From: Mycolicibacterium sp. TY81
Lineage (GTDB): Bacteria; Actinomycetota; Actinomycetes; Mycobacteriales; Mycobacteriaceae
DNA: 64,000 nucleotides
NCBI RefSeq assembly: GCF_018326285.1
Contig: NZ_AP023362.1
Coordinates: forward strand, 1,798,001-1,862,000
Direction: 5' to 3'
The position numbers and the translations under genes are program-made. This document shows, piece by piece, positions 8,733 through 17,843 of the stretch (its first letter is position 1; every line of letters begins with the position of its first letter). Under the pieces are notes generated by a model. That model was not told the origin of the DNA, made no database searches, and saw only the letters and a list, made by a program, of their open reading frames with translations.

Positions 8733-9662
8733 TCAATGCCATACGACGGGATTGCCTGTGGCTGCCGATGCCGCGAAGAGGCGATGGAGGCGCTTGAGCG
8801 TCCACCATGCTTCCGTGAGCATGACCCTGCGCTCACCGACGATCAGAGTCTCGGGATATACCAGAGCAGGTTCAGGCTCATCCTTGTCGGCGATCGCCAG
8901 TACTCTGCCGAGTCGAGGTAGCCGCGCCGATACGCCGAACGACCGCGCCGTCACCGATTCCATGGTTTGCAGATTTGTGAATGTGATGCGTGACGTCGGG
9001 CGGCCGTCCGGCGCCTGGCGGAACTCAACAGATTCGGGGTCCCACTTCTGTTCCAAGATTCGGGTGCGCAGCAGTTCATTGGCGGGCTGTTCGCGGCTGC
9101 GTACAACGAATTCGTAACCGATAACCCCTAACTCGACAAGGTCGGGCCACGGGGACTCGTAGTATGGCGACGGACCGAGCGAGTGAAATTCGTCCAACGC
9201 GATTGGTCCCCAGTCCAGTTTGTTCTCAACAACGAACCCGTTCAGGGTGCTGATTGTGCGGGTCGACCCCAGATGACCTTCCTGTAGAAGCAATTCCAGT
9301 TCGGGGAGGGCTCGGCGTATCTCGCTCGCTGGTGTGTAACTGTCCATCAGTCCACTGAGTCCGGCCAGGATCATCGCCAGATTGCCGAACCGGTCGACGG
9401 GCAACCCGACGGCCACACTTCGCAGCCACGCCACACCAGAAATATTTCCGACCCACTCGCTGACGAACTTCATGTCCTCGTGCGTGCACGCGTGAATCGT
9501 CCAGTCGTAGACGTCGTTCGCCATATCGAAGTCGCAGTTCTGCTCGTCGATCAGTTCAACATCGCCGCATTCGTTGACTGTGAGCATGCTTCGAGGAACT
9601 GGCGGTTCGGTACTCAGTCCGTCGCGAAAACAGTTGCACGCCACGTGCGCATCGAGTCCCAT
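8733..9662 (-). CDS. Conserved hypothetical protein, last gene of the hsdM run
   Basis: A 309-residue soluble protein begins MGLDAHVACNCFRDGLSTEP. The Cys/Asp-rich opening resembles a family I have seen in accessory regions, with starts like MGLD.. .C.CF.DG, but I cannot give it a name. No membrane segments or signal are seen. The gene follows the 9673-10362 gene by 10 bp and ends the minus-strand run that begins with hsdM. Base composition is visibly lower in GC than the core genes, suggesting transfer. The frame ends NPVVWH; the region between this stop and the interrupted HTH gene (8614-8732) shows no convincing gene. Confidence 0.7.
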   Translation of the reverse strand: MGLDAHVACNCFRDGLSTEPPVPRSMLTVNECGDVELIDEQNCDFDMANDVYDWTIHACTHEDMKFVSEWVGNISGVAWLRSVAVGLPVDRFGNLAMILAGLSGLMDSYTPASEIRRALPELELLLQEGHLGSTRTISTLNGFVVENKLDWGPIALDEFHSLGPSPYYESPWPDLVELGVIGYEFVVRSREQPANELLRTRILEQKWDPESVEFRQAPDGRPTSRITFTNLQTMESVTARSFGVSARLPRLGRVLAIADKDEPEPALVYPETLIVGERRVMLTEAWWTLKRLHRLFAASAATGNPVVWH

Positions 9663-9672
9663 GTGAGTGACG

Positions 9673-10362
9673 TCAGACGGCGGGTGATTGCCGGGTGCCG
9701 AAAGTCAACGCCAGGTCCCACGGCGCGAAACCCCACGTGGCGATGGCATCCAGCATGATCAGGGGAGCGACTTCGATGGTTTCCGCATTGGCTGGAGCGG
9801 ACAGCGTGGTGCTCTCATTTCCGGCCACAATGTGCGGTGCCCAAATTTCTGAAGCTGATGGCGCAGGGGCGGTTTCGATGATGCTGACAAAGCCATCGCC
9901 GTCGGGAATGACGATGAAAAGGCAAAATGGCTCCGGCGGCGCGTCCCATCCGCCCTGCTCGACCAGCAGATATTCGTTGTTGTTCAGCGCATGGCCGATC
10001 GCTTGGGTGAGAAGTTCGCGTACATCGTCGTAGGTGGATTCCGACGGTTCATGGGCGGGCTGCAGTTCGATAATGCTGCCCTGGACTTGCAACGTGCCAT
10101 CGTCGGTTGGTGACGGGAATCGCGATTGGAGCCACAGGGTGCCGGTGTCCTCGGAGAGGATCGCCACTTCGCGGAAGCGGTGCTCTTCACGCGCCGTGCG
10201 GGCGATGGTTCCGGATCCCATGACGGAACGCAGGTACTGGTCGTCGGGAACCGACCACAACCGGGACGAATCGGTCCAGGTGCGCACCAGCCCACCGGCG
10301 CACAGGCTCAACTGGGCGACAGTTCCGGTGTCGCCGGGTTTCAGAGGAAAGTCGTTCGACAT
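9673..10362 (-). CDS. Hypothetical protein in the hsdM-linked run
   Basis: The start is ATG 10362 (MSNDFPLKPGDTGTVAQLSL), with GAAGGAG five bases upstream. The 229-residue product has mixed sheet and helix and is acidic, with no membrane segment. A segment EYLLVEQGGWDAPPEPFCLFIVIPDGDGFVSIIE looks like a beta-rich core. The family is not recognised. It lies 54 bp after the 617-residue gene and 10 bp before the 309-residue gene, all co-directional, so it is probably part of the same unit. Confidence 0.65.
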   Translation of the reverse strand: MSNDFPLKPGDTGTVAQLSLCAGGLVRTWTDSSRLWSVPDDQYLRSVMGSGTIARTAREEHRFREVAILSEDTGTLWLQSRFPSPTDDGTLQVQGSIIELQPAHEPSESTYDDVRELLTQAIGHALNNNEYLLVEQGGWDAPPEPFCLFIVIPDGDGFVSIIETAPAPSASEIWAPHIVAGNESTTLSAPANAETIEVAPLIMLDAIATWGFAPWDLALTFGTRQSPAV

Positions 10363-10416
10363 GCTGGCTCCTTCGATGTAGTTAACCGGCATGTATATCG
10401 GACGGGACAGACAATG

Positions 10417-12270
10417 CTAGGGCACCAAGCTCCACAACACCGGAACATCTTGGCCGAAAAGCAGTTCCAGCCGCTGGCGCAGATGCTTCGTGGGTGCGGA
10501 GGAGTCAGACAATCGTACGATCACGTTGGCGGCGCGAATCATCGACTCGGTTTCGTCCGGGAGCATGAGCAACTGTCGCTGTCCCAGCCCTTTAGCCCCC
10601 CACCATGTTGCTTCTGCGGTGGGAATCGCCCACGCTTCGGCTAAAGGTCCGACGCCCAAGTCGTCCCACCTAAGTTGTCGGACTCCTGCAAGACCTTCGG
10701 CGATGAGCTGCCACAACTCCGCAGGATCGTGGTTGCCCGACTCGGCGTCATCCAGCCAGTCCGCTGGAAGCGATGCCGCCACAATGGGTTTCGCATGGGC
10801 GATCGTTTGTAGCAGCAGTGTCAAATCGAGCATTCTCTCGATTGAGGCCGACTCATCTTGCGTGTCGGCGTCCACATCGAGCGAGGGGAGGAGTGTCGCG
10901 AGCGCATCGGTGATGGGACGGATGGCGTCGCGCTGCACTGGCAATTTCTCCAGCGCTCGTGTGACGCCGAACATGATGCGTCGCCGTAGCCAATCGAATG
11001 GTGTGTAGTCGACGTCGAAACTCGCGTGCCCGGTAAAAGTCCGCCGCAGCGCGGCGACGCTGTCTGCGTCTGCGATTGGGGCGACGAACTGGAGGTTGTC
11101 GTCGGCTGAACTCACCGCTGCGCCGTGCTCGCCGTCACGGTTCACGGCTTGGGCGGTCCAACCGCACTCATTGACTCCGATCAGGAGAACGCCGTCGGCC
11201 TGGTCGACATCAGGGACGGCCGCGAGATCCAAACCAATGGAGTTGGCTGCGTAGTCCACGGCAACTTGCGAGAGTTGTTGCAGTCGACCGCTATCGGTGC
11301 GTGCATACCCGATAAGCATCTGTCCCCGCCTATTCGCGTTGTTCGCAACGACTTCCCGCGTCAGATGCAACAGGGCCTGAGGATCGTCGGCTTGCCAGCG
11401 AGCACGCATGCGGTCTGCCGGAGACACATAGTGGTTGCTAACTGCCCGTTCGAAAGCGCCGAGCATGCTCCACACGTTGCCCTCGACGATCGGATATCTG
11501 ACCTTGAGTGCGGACAGACTCTGCTGCGTGGTTGGGAGGTCTACCAGCTCCAGGCACCCGATGCCTTGGGACGTCCACCAACGGGCCGCGTCGTTGGTGT
11601 AGCCGAGATCAGTTGCCAGCGTTACGGAGTCCAAATCTGACCAGTCGAGCCGGCCGAGAAACGGGGCGAAATCATGGAGCTTGTACCACTCGTCCTGCCC
11701 TTCGGTCACCACTGCGATGTGAGGATTCGCTGCTCGCCGCAGCGTCGCGATGCGTTTCGCGATGCCGAGTCGCAGGTTCTTGTCGACTTGCCAATACGTG
11801 GCGCCGCTATCGACAAGGCCACTGCATGTGACCTCCGCGACGAAATCCTTCAACGCGGCACGCACTATCCAGTTATCCGGTGAATGACCATCTGGCAGCA
11901 TCGGCGTGTCCCAGGCGATTCTGCTGAGCGCCAGATACGTCATTCGGAAGTTGGATGCGCCGTCGACGACGGACTGGATTGGTCCGCTGTTGTCCCCGAA
12001 TAGTGCACAGTGCGATCCGTCTGGCCAGAACACGAACGCGAGAAAGTTGACGCCTGATTTTGCCGGCCGGTACCGCGCGTAAACGACGGTGGCCGTCGGG
12101 ACATGCGACAAGCCAATGAGCGGGTCGCGTGTGTTCTGTACCGGAAGGGTGACGGTGTCCCACTTCGGTGTCGAGCCTGGGAGGATTCGGTATAGGACAT
12201 GGATGCCCTGCTCGCTGTTGTCCGCGCGCACCCTTTCCAAGAATTGGACCATCCATCGCTCGTCGAACAC
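10417..12270 (-). CDS. Large hypothetical protein (617 aa) in the hsdM-linked run
   Basis: The protein starts MFDERWMVQFLERVRADNSE and is 617 residues long, soluble and acidic, with Trp-rich segments (WPDGSHCALFGD, WEVDK-type repeats, EATWWGAKGLGQRQLL). No Walker, nuclease or helicase motif was recognised by eye. The N-terminal 150 residues look beta-rich; the rest looks helical. It lies 35 bp after the exonuclease/BRCT gene and 54 bp before the next. It is the largest unexplained protein in the window and the main unknown of the possible defence operon. Confidence 0.7.
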   Translation of the reverse strand: MFDERWMVQFLERVRADNSEQGIHVLYRILPGSTPKWDTVTLPVQNTRDPLIGLSHVPTATVVYARYRPAKSGVNFLAFVFWPDGSHCALFGDNSGPIQSVVDGASNFRMTYLALSRIAWDTPMLPDGHSPDNWIVRAALKDFVAEVTCSGLVDSGATYWQVDKNLRLGIAKRIATLRRAANPHIAVVTEGQDEWYKLHDFAPFLGRLDWSDLDSVTLATDLGYTNDAARWWTSQGIGCLELVDLPTTQQSLSALKVRYPIVEGNVWSMLGAFERAVSNHYVSPADRMRARWQADDPQALLHLTREVVANNANRRGQMLIGYARTDSGRLQQLSQVAVDYAANSIGLDLAAVPDVDQADGVLLIGVNECGWTAQAVNRDGEHGAAVSSADDNLQFVAPIADADSVAALRRTFTGHASFDVDYTPFDWLRRRIMFGVTRALEKLPVQRDAIRPITDALATLLPSLDVDADTQDESASIERMLDLTLLLQTIAHAKPIVAASLPADWLDDAESGNHDPAELWQLIAEGLAGVRQLRWDDLGVGPLAEAWAIPTAEATWWGAKGLGQRQLLMLPDETESMIRAANVIVRLSDSSAPTKHLRQRLELLFGQDVPVLWSLVP

Positions 12271-12305
12271 GATCTCCCCTAAAAATTACTGTGCCGCTGT
12301 GGGAT

Positions 12306-13529
12306 TCACGATGCCGCCCGATATGTGGCGAACATTTTCTCGAACGCCGCTTCGCTGACCACCGGAATCCCGTACTGGCGCGCCTTGGCAGCTTTGCCGC
12401 TCTGCGAGTCAGGATCGGCCGCGACGAGCAGACGCGTCGATTTGGAGATGCCGCCGGACGCGAGGCCCGCAGCACAGATCGCTGAAACCCATTCGTCGCG
12501 ACCACGATTCATCTCGCCGGTGAACACGATCCGGTCGCCCAGGCGTAGCGTGAAGGCAGTCGACTCGTCTACCAGTTCCGGCGTTGCGGAAGCTGCCCAC
12601 GCCAGCGCCTCATCGACATACGGTGGGCCGAAACCCAGGGCAGCGGCGACAGCATTTAGCTCGGACCGCTCCTCGTCGGTGACTACGCCGTCGGCCAGCG
12701 CTTCCTTCGCTACAGCACGCAAGTAGTCCTGGTGCAGCCGCGCTACGGTTCCCCGGGATAGGCCCGCCGCTTCGGCGGAGGCCAGCAGCTGTTTGCCCTC
12801 GCTGCGCGAGATCTCCCGGTCGAGCAAGGCGCTATCGAGTACCACCATGTAAGACGCTTCGTCTTCAGGAGTGGCGGGGACCCAGGCAGCTCCCAGGACG
12901 GACCGCAGCCACGAGTACGGGTCCGCAGATGACTGCCCACGATGAGCGACCGCAGGTTGCGATGCACGTGTGCGGGCAGCTGGCCAGCCGAAGGTCGCCG
13001 AGTGATCCAGGTCGGAGCGCCACTCGGGGGAGCCGCTGTGGAAGGCGAGCAGGTGTGGCAGGAGTTCGGCGGTTGCATGAGCGTCACCAATTGCTGAGTG
13101 TGCGTTGATCAGTGAGATTCCGAGTGCTTCGCAGCAGTGTGCGAGCTTGGCGGCCCCCGTCATGCGCCCGCCCCATTTTCGTGTGCAGAGCGCGGCTGGT
13201 CGTTCGGGGATGACGTACTGGGCCCGCTGGAGCTCCCAATGCAGAAACCGCATGTCAAAACTGGCGTTGTGCGCGACAACCACACGGCCAGTGAGCATTT
13301 CGAGCAGGTAATCGCTGATGGCGGCGAAGTCAGGTGCGTCAACGACGTCGCAGGCCTGGATGCCGTGGACGTGAGTAGCCCCGATATCACGATGCGGGTT
13401 GACCAGGGTGGTCCATTCGTGCTCGATCCGGCCGGAATCATCAGTAAGGGCGACGCCGATCTCCACGACGCGGTCGGTGCGCTCAGGGACCAGACCCGTT
13501 GTCTCGAAGTCGATTACAGCGAATGGCAT
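12306..13529 (-). CDS. DEDDh 3'-5' exonuclease with TerB-like and C-terminal BRCT domains
   Basis: The first 170 residues form a DnaQ-type exonuclease: FAVIDFETTGL gives the first Asp/Glu, VVAHNASFDMRFL the second Asp, and HSAIGDAHATAELL the His and last Asp. Residues about 230-310 are a helical TerB-like segment (DGVVTDEERSELNAVAAALGF). The last 80 residues form a BRCT domain (LRLGDRIVFTGEMNRGRDEW...GIPVVSEAAFEKMF). The protein is 407 residues. Similar exonuclease-BRCT proteins exist in actinobacteria and are presumed to act in DNA repair or processing. Here the ATG overlaps the hsdS stop by one base (TGATG), so it is translationally coupled to a type I specificity subunit, which suggests a role tied to restriction or defence. 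Confidence 0.88.
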   Translation of the reverse strand: MPFAVIDFETTGLVPERTDRVVEIGVALTDDSGRIEHEWTTLVNPHRDIGATHVHGIQACDVVDAPDFAAISDYLLEMLTGRVVVAHNASFDMRFLHWELQRAQYVIPERPAALCTRKWGGRMTGAAKLAHCCEALGISLINAHSAIGDAHATAELLPHLLAFHSGSPEWRSDLDHSATFGWPAARTRASQPAVAHRGQSSADPYSWLRSVLGAAWVPATPEDEASYMVVLDSALLDREISRSEGKQLLASAEAAGLSRGTVARLHQDYLRAVAKEALADGVVTDEERSELNAVAAALGFGPPYVDEALAWAASATPELVDESTAFTLRLGDRIVFTGEMNRGRDEWVSAICAAGLASGGISKSTRLLVAADPDSQSGKAAKARQYGIPVVSEAAFEKMFATYRAAS

Positions 13530-14686
13530 CAGAGTTCGCCTCGGAAGGCGCGGGATTGGAGGGAGGCGAAAGCGCCGTCAGCAAGCCACAGCTGCCTCTC
13601 CACGGAACTGGCGTTCACCCGAACCTCACGCAACATCGCAGCAAATATCTGTTGTTGTTCGAATGATGGCAACGGAATCGGTGCCTGCCTTAGATCGCCA
13701 AGGTTAATTCCTTGTACGGCTGCACCCTTGGTGCGACGTGCCATCCAATGCTGAAAGCTGGGCATTTCCATCGCCGCGCGGACATATGTCGCAGATGCGG
13801 GTTCCGTAATCGCGAGCCGCGCCGAATCCTGCGTGATATTCGAGCCAGCAAGGGACTCGGGAATGAATGCAAACCGACCGACATGACCACGAATGGACAT
13901 CAGTAGATCCCCCGCTTGCAGTATCGACCGTCGGTATTGATCGCTAATTTCGTGCGAAGTCTTCCGCACGGTTTCTTCGTCTATGCCACCGTTTTTCATG
14001 TCGGCAACGCGAATGTAGGGGATTCCTTCCTCGACTTCAGGTCCAGGTTTAAGAATGCCGTAGGTGATCGGTCGGTTAGGATCGATCCAGTCTTGGAGGC
14101 ACTTGACGGGAAGGTCGTGGTTGTTGGCCACCGGGTCGCCAAACGCGTCATGGAATAGCGACTGCGTGAGTTGATTGAAGTGGGCCAAGCATCGTCGCAG
14201 CTTTGACCGCAAGCTATCAGCTTGGTCAAGCATGGCGGCGACACGACGCTGTTCGTGGAGCGGTGGTTGATCGGAAATCTGCAGGGCGAGAAAATCGCTT
14301 ACGGAGGAGCGGCGGCGTCGAGGCACGGAGCCGAACGCGATGGTGTCGTAACTCGCCACCATCTGCGGGCTAAGCAAGAGTCGCGCAACATAACGCGGAT
14401 CGAATCCGTCACGCACTTTGAATGTCGGATAGAGGGGGCTGATGATGCCCTTGTCGACGATGGTGTTTTGTGCGATGGCCCCAGCCCAAAGCAAGTATGG
14501 ATTGAAGGCGACATCGTTGCGCCGAACAACCTTGTACTTGCTCACGTCGTTGGTCGCGAGTCTCTTGTTGAAGCGATCGCTTTGTAGAACGAATCCGTTC
14601 TTCTCAGTCAACGTCAACACGGGAGGTTCTGACGAGTTTCCGGGCAGTTCCTTGTACTCGAAGAGCATGTCTCCCACGCTGATCAC
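13529..14686 (-). CDS. hsdS: Type I restriction-modification specificity subunit HsdS
   Basis: The 385-residue protein has the two-half HsdS layout. A first target-recognition domain (residues about 1-135) ends in PPLHEQRRVAAMLDQADSLRSKLRRC, the conserved spacer helix. A second domain (about 175-330) ends in a matching helix, IPLPSFEQQQIFAAMLREVRVNASSVERQ. HsdS directs HsdM to a bipartite DNA site. The start overlaps the hsdM stop (ATGA) and its stop overlaps the exonuclease gene by one base. The sequence is lower in GC than flanking core genes. The recognition site cannot be read from the sequence. Confidence 0.93.
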   Translation of the reverse strand: MISVGDMLFEYKELPGNSSEPPVLTLTEKNGFVLQSDRFNKRLATNDVSKYKVVRRNDVAFNPYLLWAGAIAQNTIVDKGIISPLYPTFKVRDGFDPRYVARLLLSPQMVASYDTIAFGSVPRRRRSSVSDFLALQISDQPPLHEQRRVAAMLDQADSLRSKLRRCLAHFNQLTQSLFHDAFGDPVANNHDLPVKCLQDWIDPNRPITYGILKPGPEVEEGIPYIRVADMKNGGIDEETVRKTSHEISDQYRRSILQAGDLLMSIRGHVGRFAFIPESLAGSNITQDSARLAITEPASATYVRAAMEMPSFQHWMARRTKGAAVQGINLGDLRQAPIPLPSFEQQQIFAAMLREVRVNASSVERQLWLADGAFASLQSRAFRGEL

Positions 14687-16140
14687 GACAACATCGCCTT
14701 CAACTCGGCCAGCCCACTCGCGATTTCGCCTTCCAGCTTCTCGATCTCCGCAATGATCTCTAGCGGCGGTCGATGCTCGACCTCGTCGTGCACAATCTCC
14801 TTGTACCGGTTCAGCGACAGGTCATAGCCCTGCGCCACAATGTCGGCGACCGGCACGCAGAACGACTGCTCGGTGCGCGCCCGCTCCAACTCCGACGAGT
14901 CCCGTGAAGCCCACCGCGACAACGCATCCGGCAGATCGTTGGCTTCGATAGGGTTCCGCTTGTCATCGAGCGAAAAACCGTCAGCCGAAACGTCGTAGAA
15001 CCAAACATGATCCGTGCCACCGGAATTGGTCTTGGTGAACAAGAGAATCGCCGTCGAGACCCCAGCGTATGGCTTGAATACGCCCGACGGCAGCTTCACA
15101 ATGCCGTCGAGTTTCTGGTCTTCAATCAGCATTCGTCGCAAGTCTTTGTGCGCCTTGGACGATCCGAACAGCACACCGTCGGGCACGATCACTGCCGCCC
15201 GTCCGCCGGGCTTCAGCAGCTTCAAAAACAGTGCTACGAAAAGCAATTCGGTCTTCTTGGTCTTGACCACCCGCTGCAGGTCTTTGGACGTCGCCTCGTA
15301 GTCCAGTGAGCCGGCGAACGGGGGATTGGCCAGGATCAGCGTGTACTTCTCGGCGTCCTCCGAGGCGCCCTCGGACAGCGAGTCGCGGTAGCGGATATCC
15401 GGCGCCTCGATGCCGTGCATCAGCATGTTCATCGACCCGATGCGCAGCATTGTCGAGTCGAAGTCGTAGCCGTGAAACATGCTGTTGTGGAAGTGCTTCC
15501 GCTGGGCGGCGTCGGTCAAGACTGAATCATGTGTGTCACGCACGTACTCCGAGGCGGACACGAGGAAGCCAGCGGTACCGCATGCCGGGTCGCAGATCTC
15601 GTCCGTCGGCCCGGGCGCGGTCATCTTCACCATCAGCTCGATGATGTGGCGCGGGGTGCGGAACTGGCCATTCACGCCGGCCGAGGCGATCTTGGACAGC
15701 AGGTACTCGTACAGGTCGCCGTTGGTGTCGCGGTCGGCCATGGGGATGTCGTCGAGCATGTCGACGACCTTCGACAGCAGCGCCGGGGTCGGGATGGTGA
15801 AGCGGGCGTCGCGCATGTGCTCGGAATAAGTGGACCCATCACCGCCAAGTGCCCGCAGGAACGGGAACACACCGTCGGCGATCAGGCCGAACATGACACC
15901 TGGCTCGTCGTTCTTGAACCGCGACCAGCGCAGGTCCTGCTGGTCGGGCCCGAACCGCAGTCCCTCGGACGATCCAGTTCGCCGCGCGCGATTCTCGGCG
16001 AGAGTCTCCAGGTCGTCGAGACGGCGGATGAACAGCAGGTACGTGATCTGCTCGATCACCTCGATCGGGTTGGAGATGCCGCCAGACCAGAAGGCATCCC
16101 AGACACGGTCGACCTTGCTCTTCAACTCACCGGTGATCAC
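14683..16140 (-). CDS. hsdM: Type I restriction-modification methyltransferase subunit HsdM
   Basis: The start is set at GTG 16140 (VITGELKSKVDRVWDAFWSGG), with AAAGGAG just upstream; this gives 485 residues, normal for HsdM. The N-terminal helical domain contains EVIEQITYLLFIRRLDDLE. The SAM site is EICDPACGTAGFLVSASEY and the adenine-methylase motif is ILANPPFAGSLD, so it is an N6-adenine methyltransferase. It overlaps hsdS by four bases. No hsdR-like helicase/nuclease is present upstream or downstream in the window, so it is either an orphan methylase or is paired with the unusual downstream genes. Confidence 0.95.
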   Translation of the reverse strand: MITGELKSKVDRVWDAFWSGGISNPIEVIEQITYLLFIRRLDDLETLAENRARRTGSSEGLRFGPDQQDLRWSRFKNDEPGVMFGLIADGVFPFLRALGGDGSTYSEHMRDARFTIPTPALLSKVVDMLDDIPMADRDTNGDLYEYLLSKIASAGVNGQFRTPRHIIELMVKMTAPGPTDEICDPACGTAGFLVSASEYVRDTHDSVLTDAAQRKHFHNSMFHGYDFDSTMLRIGSMNMLMHGIEAPDIRYRDSLSEGASEDAEKYTLILANPPFAGSLDYEATSKDLQRVVKTKKTELLFVALFLKLLKPGGRAAVIVPDGVLFGSSKAHKDLRRMLIEDQKLDGIVKLPSGVFKPYAGVSTAILLFTKTNSGGTDHVWFYDVSADGFSLDDKRNPIEANDLPDALSRWASRDSSELERARTEQSFCVPVADIVAQGYDLSLNRYKEIVHDEVEHRPPLEIIAEIEKLEGEIASGLAELKAMLS

Positions 16141-16275
16141 GGCGCTCCTTTCCTCCCCATACAAACCTGAACAGGACTGTATATAGGAGTCCACCGACAA
16201 CAGCCGATCTACCCGCGCTGTGAGTGTCGGGGTCGGTCCCTCGCCACGCCCTGAACAGTTGTAACGCCTTATTGC

Positions 16276-16307
16276 TAGCGAGTTACTTCCCTTGTAGTAA
16301 CTCGCTA
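16276..16307. promoter_or_regulatory. Palindromic operator upstream of ParD-like gene
   Basis: Perfect 11-bp arms TAGCGAGTTAC (16276-16286) and GTAACTCGCTA (16297-16307) are separated by 10 bp. The site lies just before GGAGG and the ATG at 16322. Antitoxins commonly bind such repeats to repress their own promoter, so autoregulation is likely. The site also lies about 135 bp upstream of hsdM on the other strand. Confidence 0.7.
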
Positions 16308-16321
16308 CGCGGAGGTGTGTG

Positions 16322-16824
16322 ATGGCTGACGCCGATGATCGGGTCATTCGAGTGGCCGCGGACCTATTCGAGGCGGCAGCCGTCGAGGGCGCCCGACAGC
16401 GCCGTTCCGCCAAGCCACAACTCGACCACTGGGCCCGCATCGGTAGGGCGGTATCGACTCAGCACACCGCATCGCGGCGCCGCGTGGAGGCTGCCCTGGC
16501 CGGCGAGATCGACGTCGATGCTCTCAATATCGAGGAAGGTGTGGTGTTCAACGCCGAGACCGCTGCGGCGGTCGAGGAGAACTCGCCCACACCAACTATG
16601 GCGCCGTGCTCGCCTCTCGTGGGATCACCACGGTGACGTTGGGTGACGACGGCCGGATCATCGAGCTTGCGACTGGCCGCGCATCGAGGGTCTGGCAGGA
16701 AGCCGATCGCATCGATGAGCTGCTACAGATGGCCCGATCGGAGCCGCTCTGCGAGCCGGCGGTCGAACCTGACCGTGCGGACGAACTCATAAAGGGAGTG
16801 CGTCGCGGTCGACGCGGTCGATGA
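16322..16824 (+). pseudogene. ParD-like antitoxin gene with a one-base frameshift
   Basis: The first frame starts MADADDRVIRVAADLFEAAA, after GGAGG, and contains ARQRRSAKPQLDHWARIGRAV, typical of mycobacterial ParD-like antitoxins. At about 16580 the frame breaks (AAVEENSPTP...). The second frame carries the expected continuation, HTNYGAVLASRGITTVTLGDDGRII, up to the stop at 16824. Adding one base near 16581 (GAGAANCTCGCC) rejoins them into about 167 residues. No toxin gene of the expected size follows. The gene is probably a decayed or mis-sequenced antitoxin. Confidence 0.75.
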
Positions 16825-16907
16825 GGACCACCTGTGACGCCGATGTGTTGAGCTAAGCGGCCGCTAAGGGATGACCGTCGCACCTGACGGAGTAGCGGGC
16901 TATTCCG

Positions 16908-17735
16908 TCAGCCACTTCCGGACTGGCGCCGGATCTCCGCGAACGCCGCGGCAAGCGCGGTGATCTTGTCGACCGACGATGACGGCGTCTGCGAAGGCGT
17001 CGCGTCAATCCCATAGAGCTTGGCAGCCATGCGGCTCCGGACATCGTCGCGCTTTTCCGCGAGCTGTGCCTGGGCGCGGTCGTCGCGCAGCGACCGGTCG
17101 ATCTCCTCGGCCTTCTCGGCGCAGCCCTGCAAGGCATACACCCGCGCCCACGACCGCGACCCCAGCTCCCGCACTTTCGCCCGGGCATCCTCCAGCATCG
17201 CCAGATCGTCCGAATCGGGCTCGGCGATCCCGCCGAGCTCCGTGATCAAGCCATTGAGTTCCTGTGTGGCCCGGCAGTTTTCGCGGATCGCCGTCAGGTC
17301 GCCAGTGAAGTCGAGGTCATTACCGAGCCATCCGTCGACCGCGGCTTCCGACCGTTCGATCTGCTCGATGGCGGCCTGTGCACCGTCGAGCAGCTCGACA
17401 CCGTCGACTCCGAATTCTTCGACGAGCCGGGCACGTTCCAGCTCTTGAGATGACGGTTCACGCGCAGACCCGGCCCGACTGTCGATCACGATGTGCGTGA
17501 TCAACAATCCGATGGCGGCAATGCCCATGGCGGGCAGCAGCAGAATGCCCTCTGTCGCGACACCGACCAGGATCACCACGGCGATGGACAACAGCCACGC
17601 CCGCGTCATGGCCGGTAGGGGGCGGCGCGCCTTGCGATCGGAGGTGAAGACCGCCCCGAGCGCGGCGCCGCCGAGAATCATGATGACAGCGAGAATGACC
17701 GCGACGACGCCGAGCACTAGCAGGAGCCGAATCAT
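16908..17735 (-). CDS. Hypothetical membrane protein
   Basis: This 275-residue protein has two or three N-terminal membrane segments (MIRLLLVLGVVAVILAVIMI; AWLLSIAVVILVGVATEGILLL; AMGIAAIGLLITHIVI) in the first 85 residues. A long acidic helical cytoplasmic region follows, with likely coiled-coil character (EQIERSEAAVDGW; CAEKAEEIDRSLRDDRAQAQLAEKRDDV). The family is not recognised. It stands alone between the antitoxin remnant and an epoxide-hydrolase-like gene. Confidence 0.7.
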   Translation of the reverse strand: MIRLLLVLGVVAVILAVIMILGGAALGAVFTSDRKARRPLPAMTRAWLLSIAVVILVGVATEGILLLPAMGIAAIGLLITHIVIDSRAGSAREPSSQELERARLVEEFGVDGVELLDGAQAAIEQIERSEAAVDGWLGNDLDFTGDLTAIRENCRATQELNGLITELGGIAEPDSDDLAMLEDARAKVRELGSRSWARVYALQGCAEKAEEIDRSLRDDRAQAQLAEKRDDVRSRMAAKLYGIDATPSQTPSSSVDKITALAAAFAEIRRQSGSG

Positions 17736-17843
17736 CCCGATGTCCTTCTCTGTCCAGTGCTCTCAATGGTAATTCGGCGCGCCAACTTGCCTGGCTGACG
17801 CGGTGCGGAGACGTCAGACTGTCCGCGGCCTACGCTCAACCCC

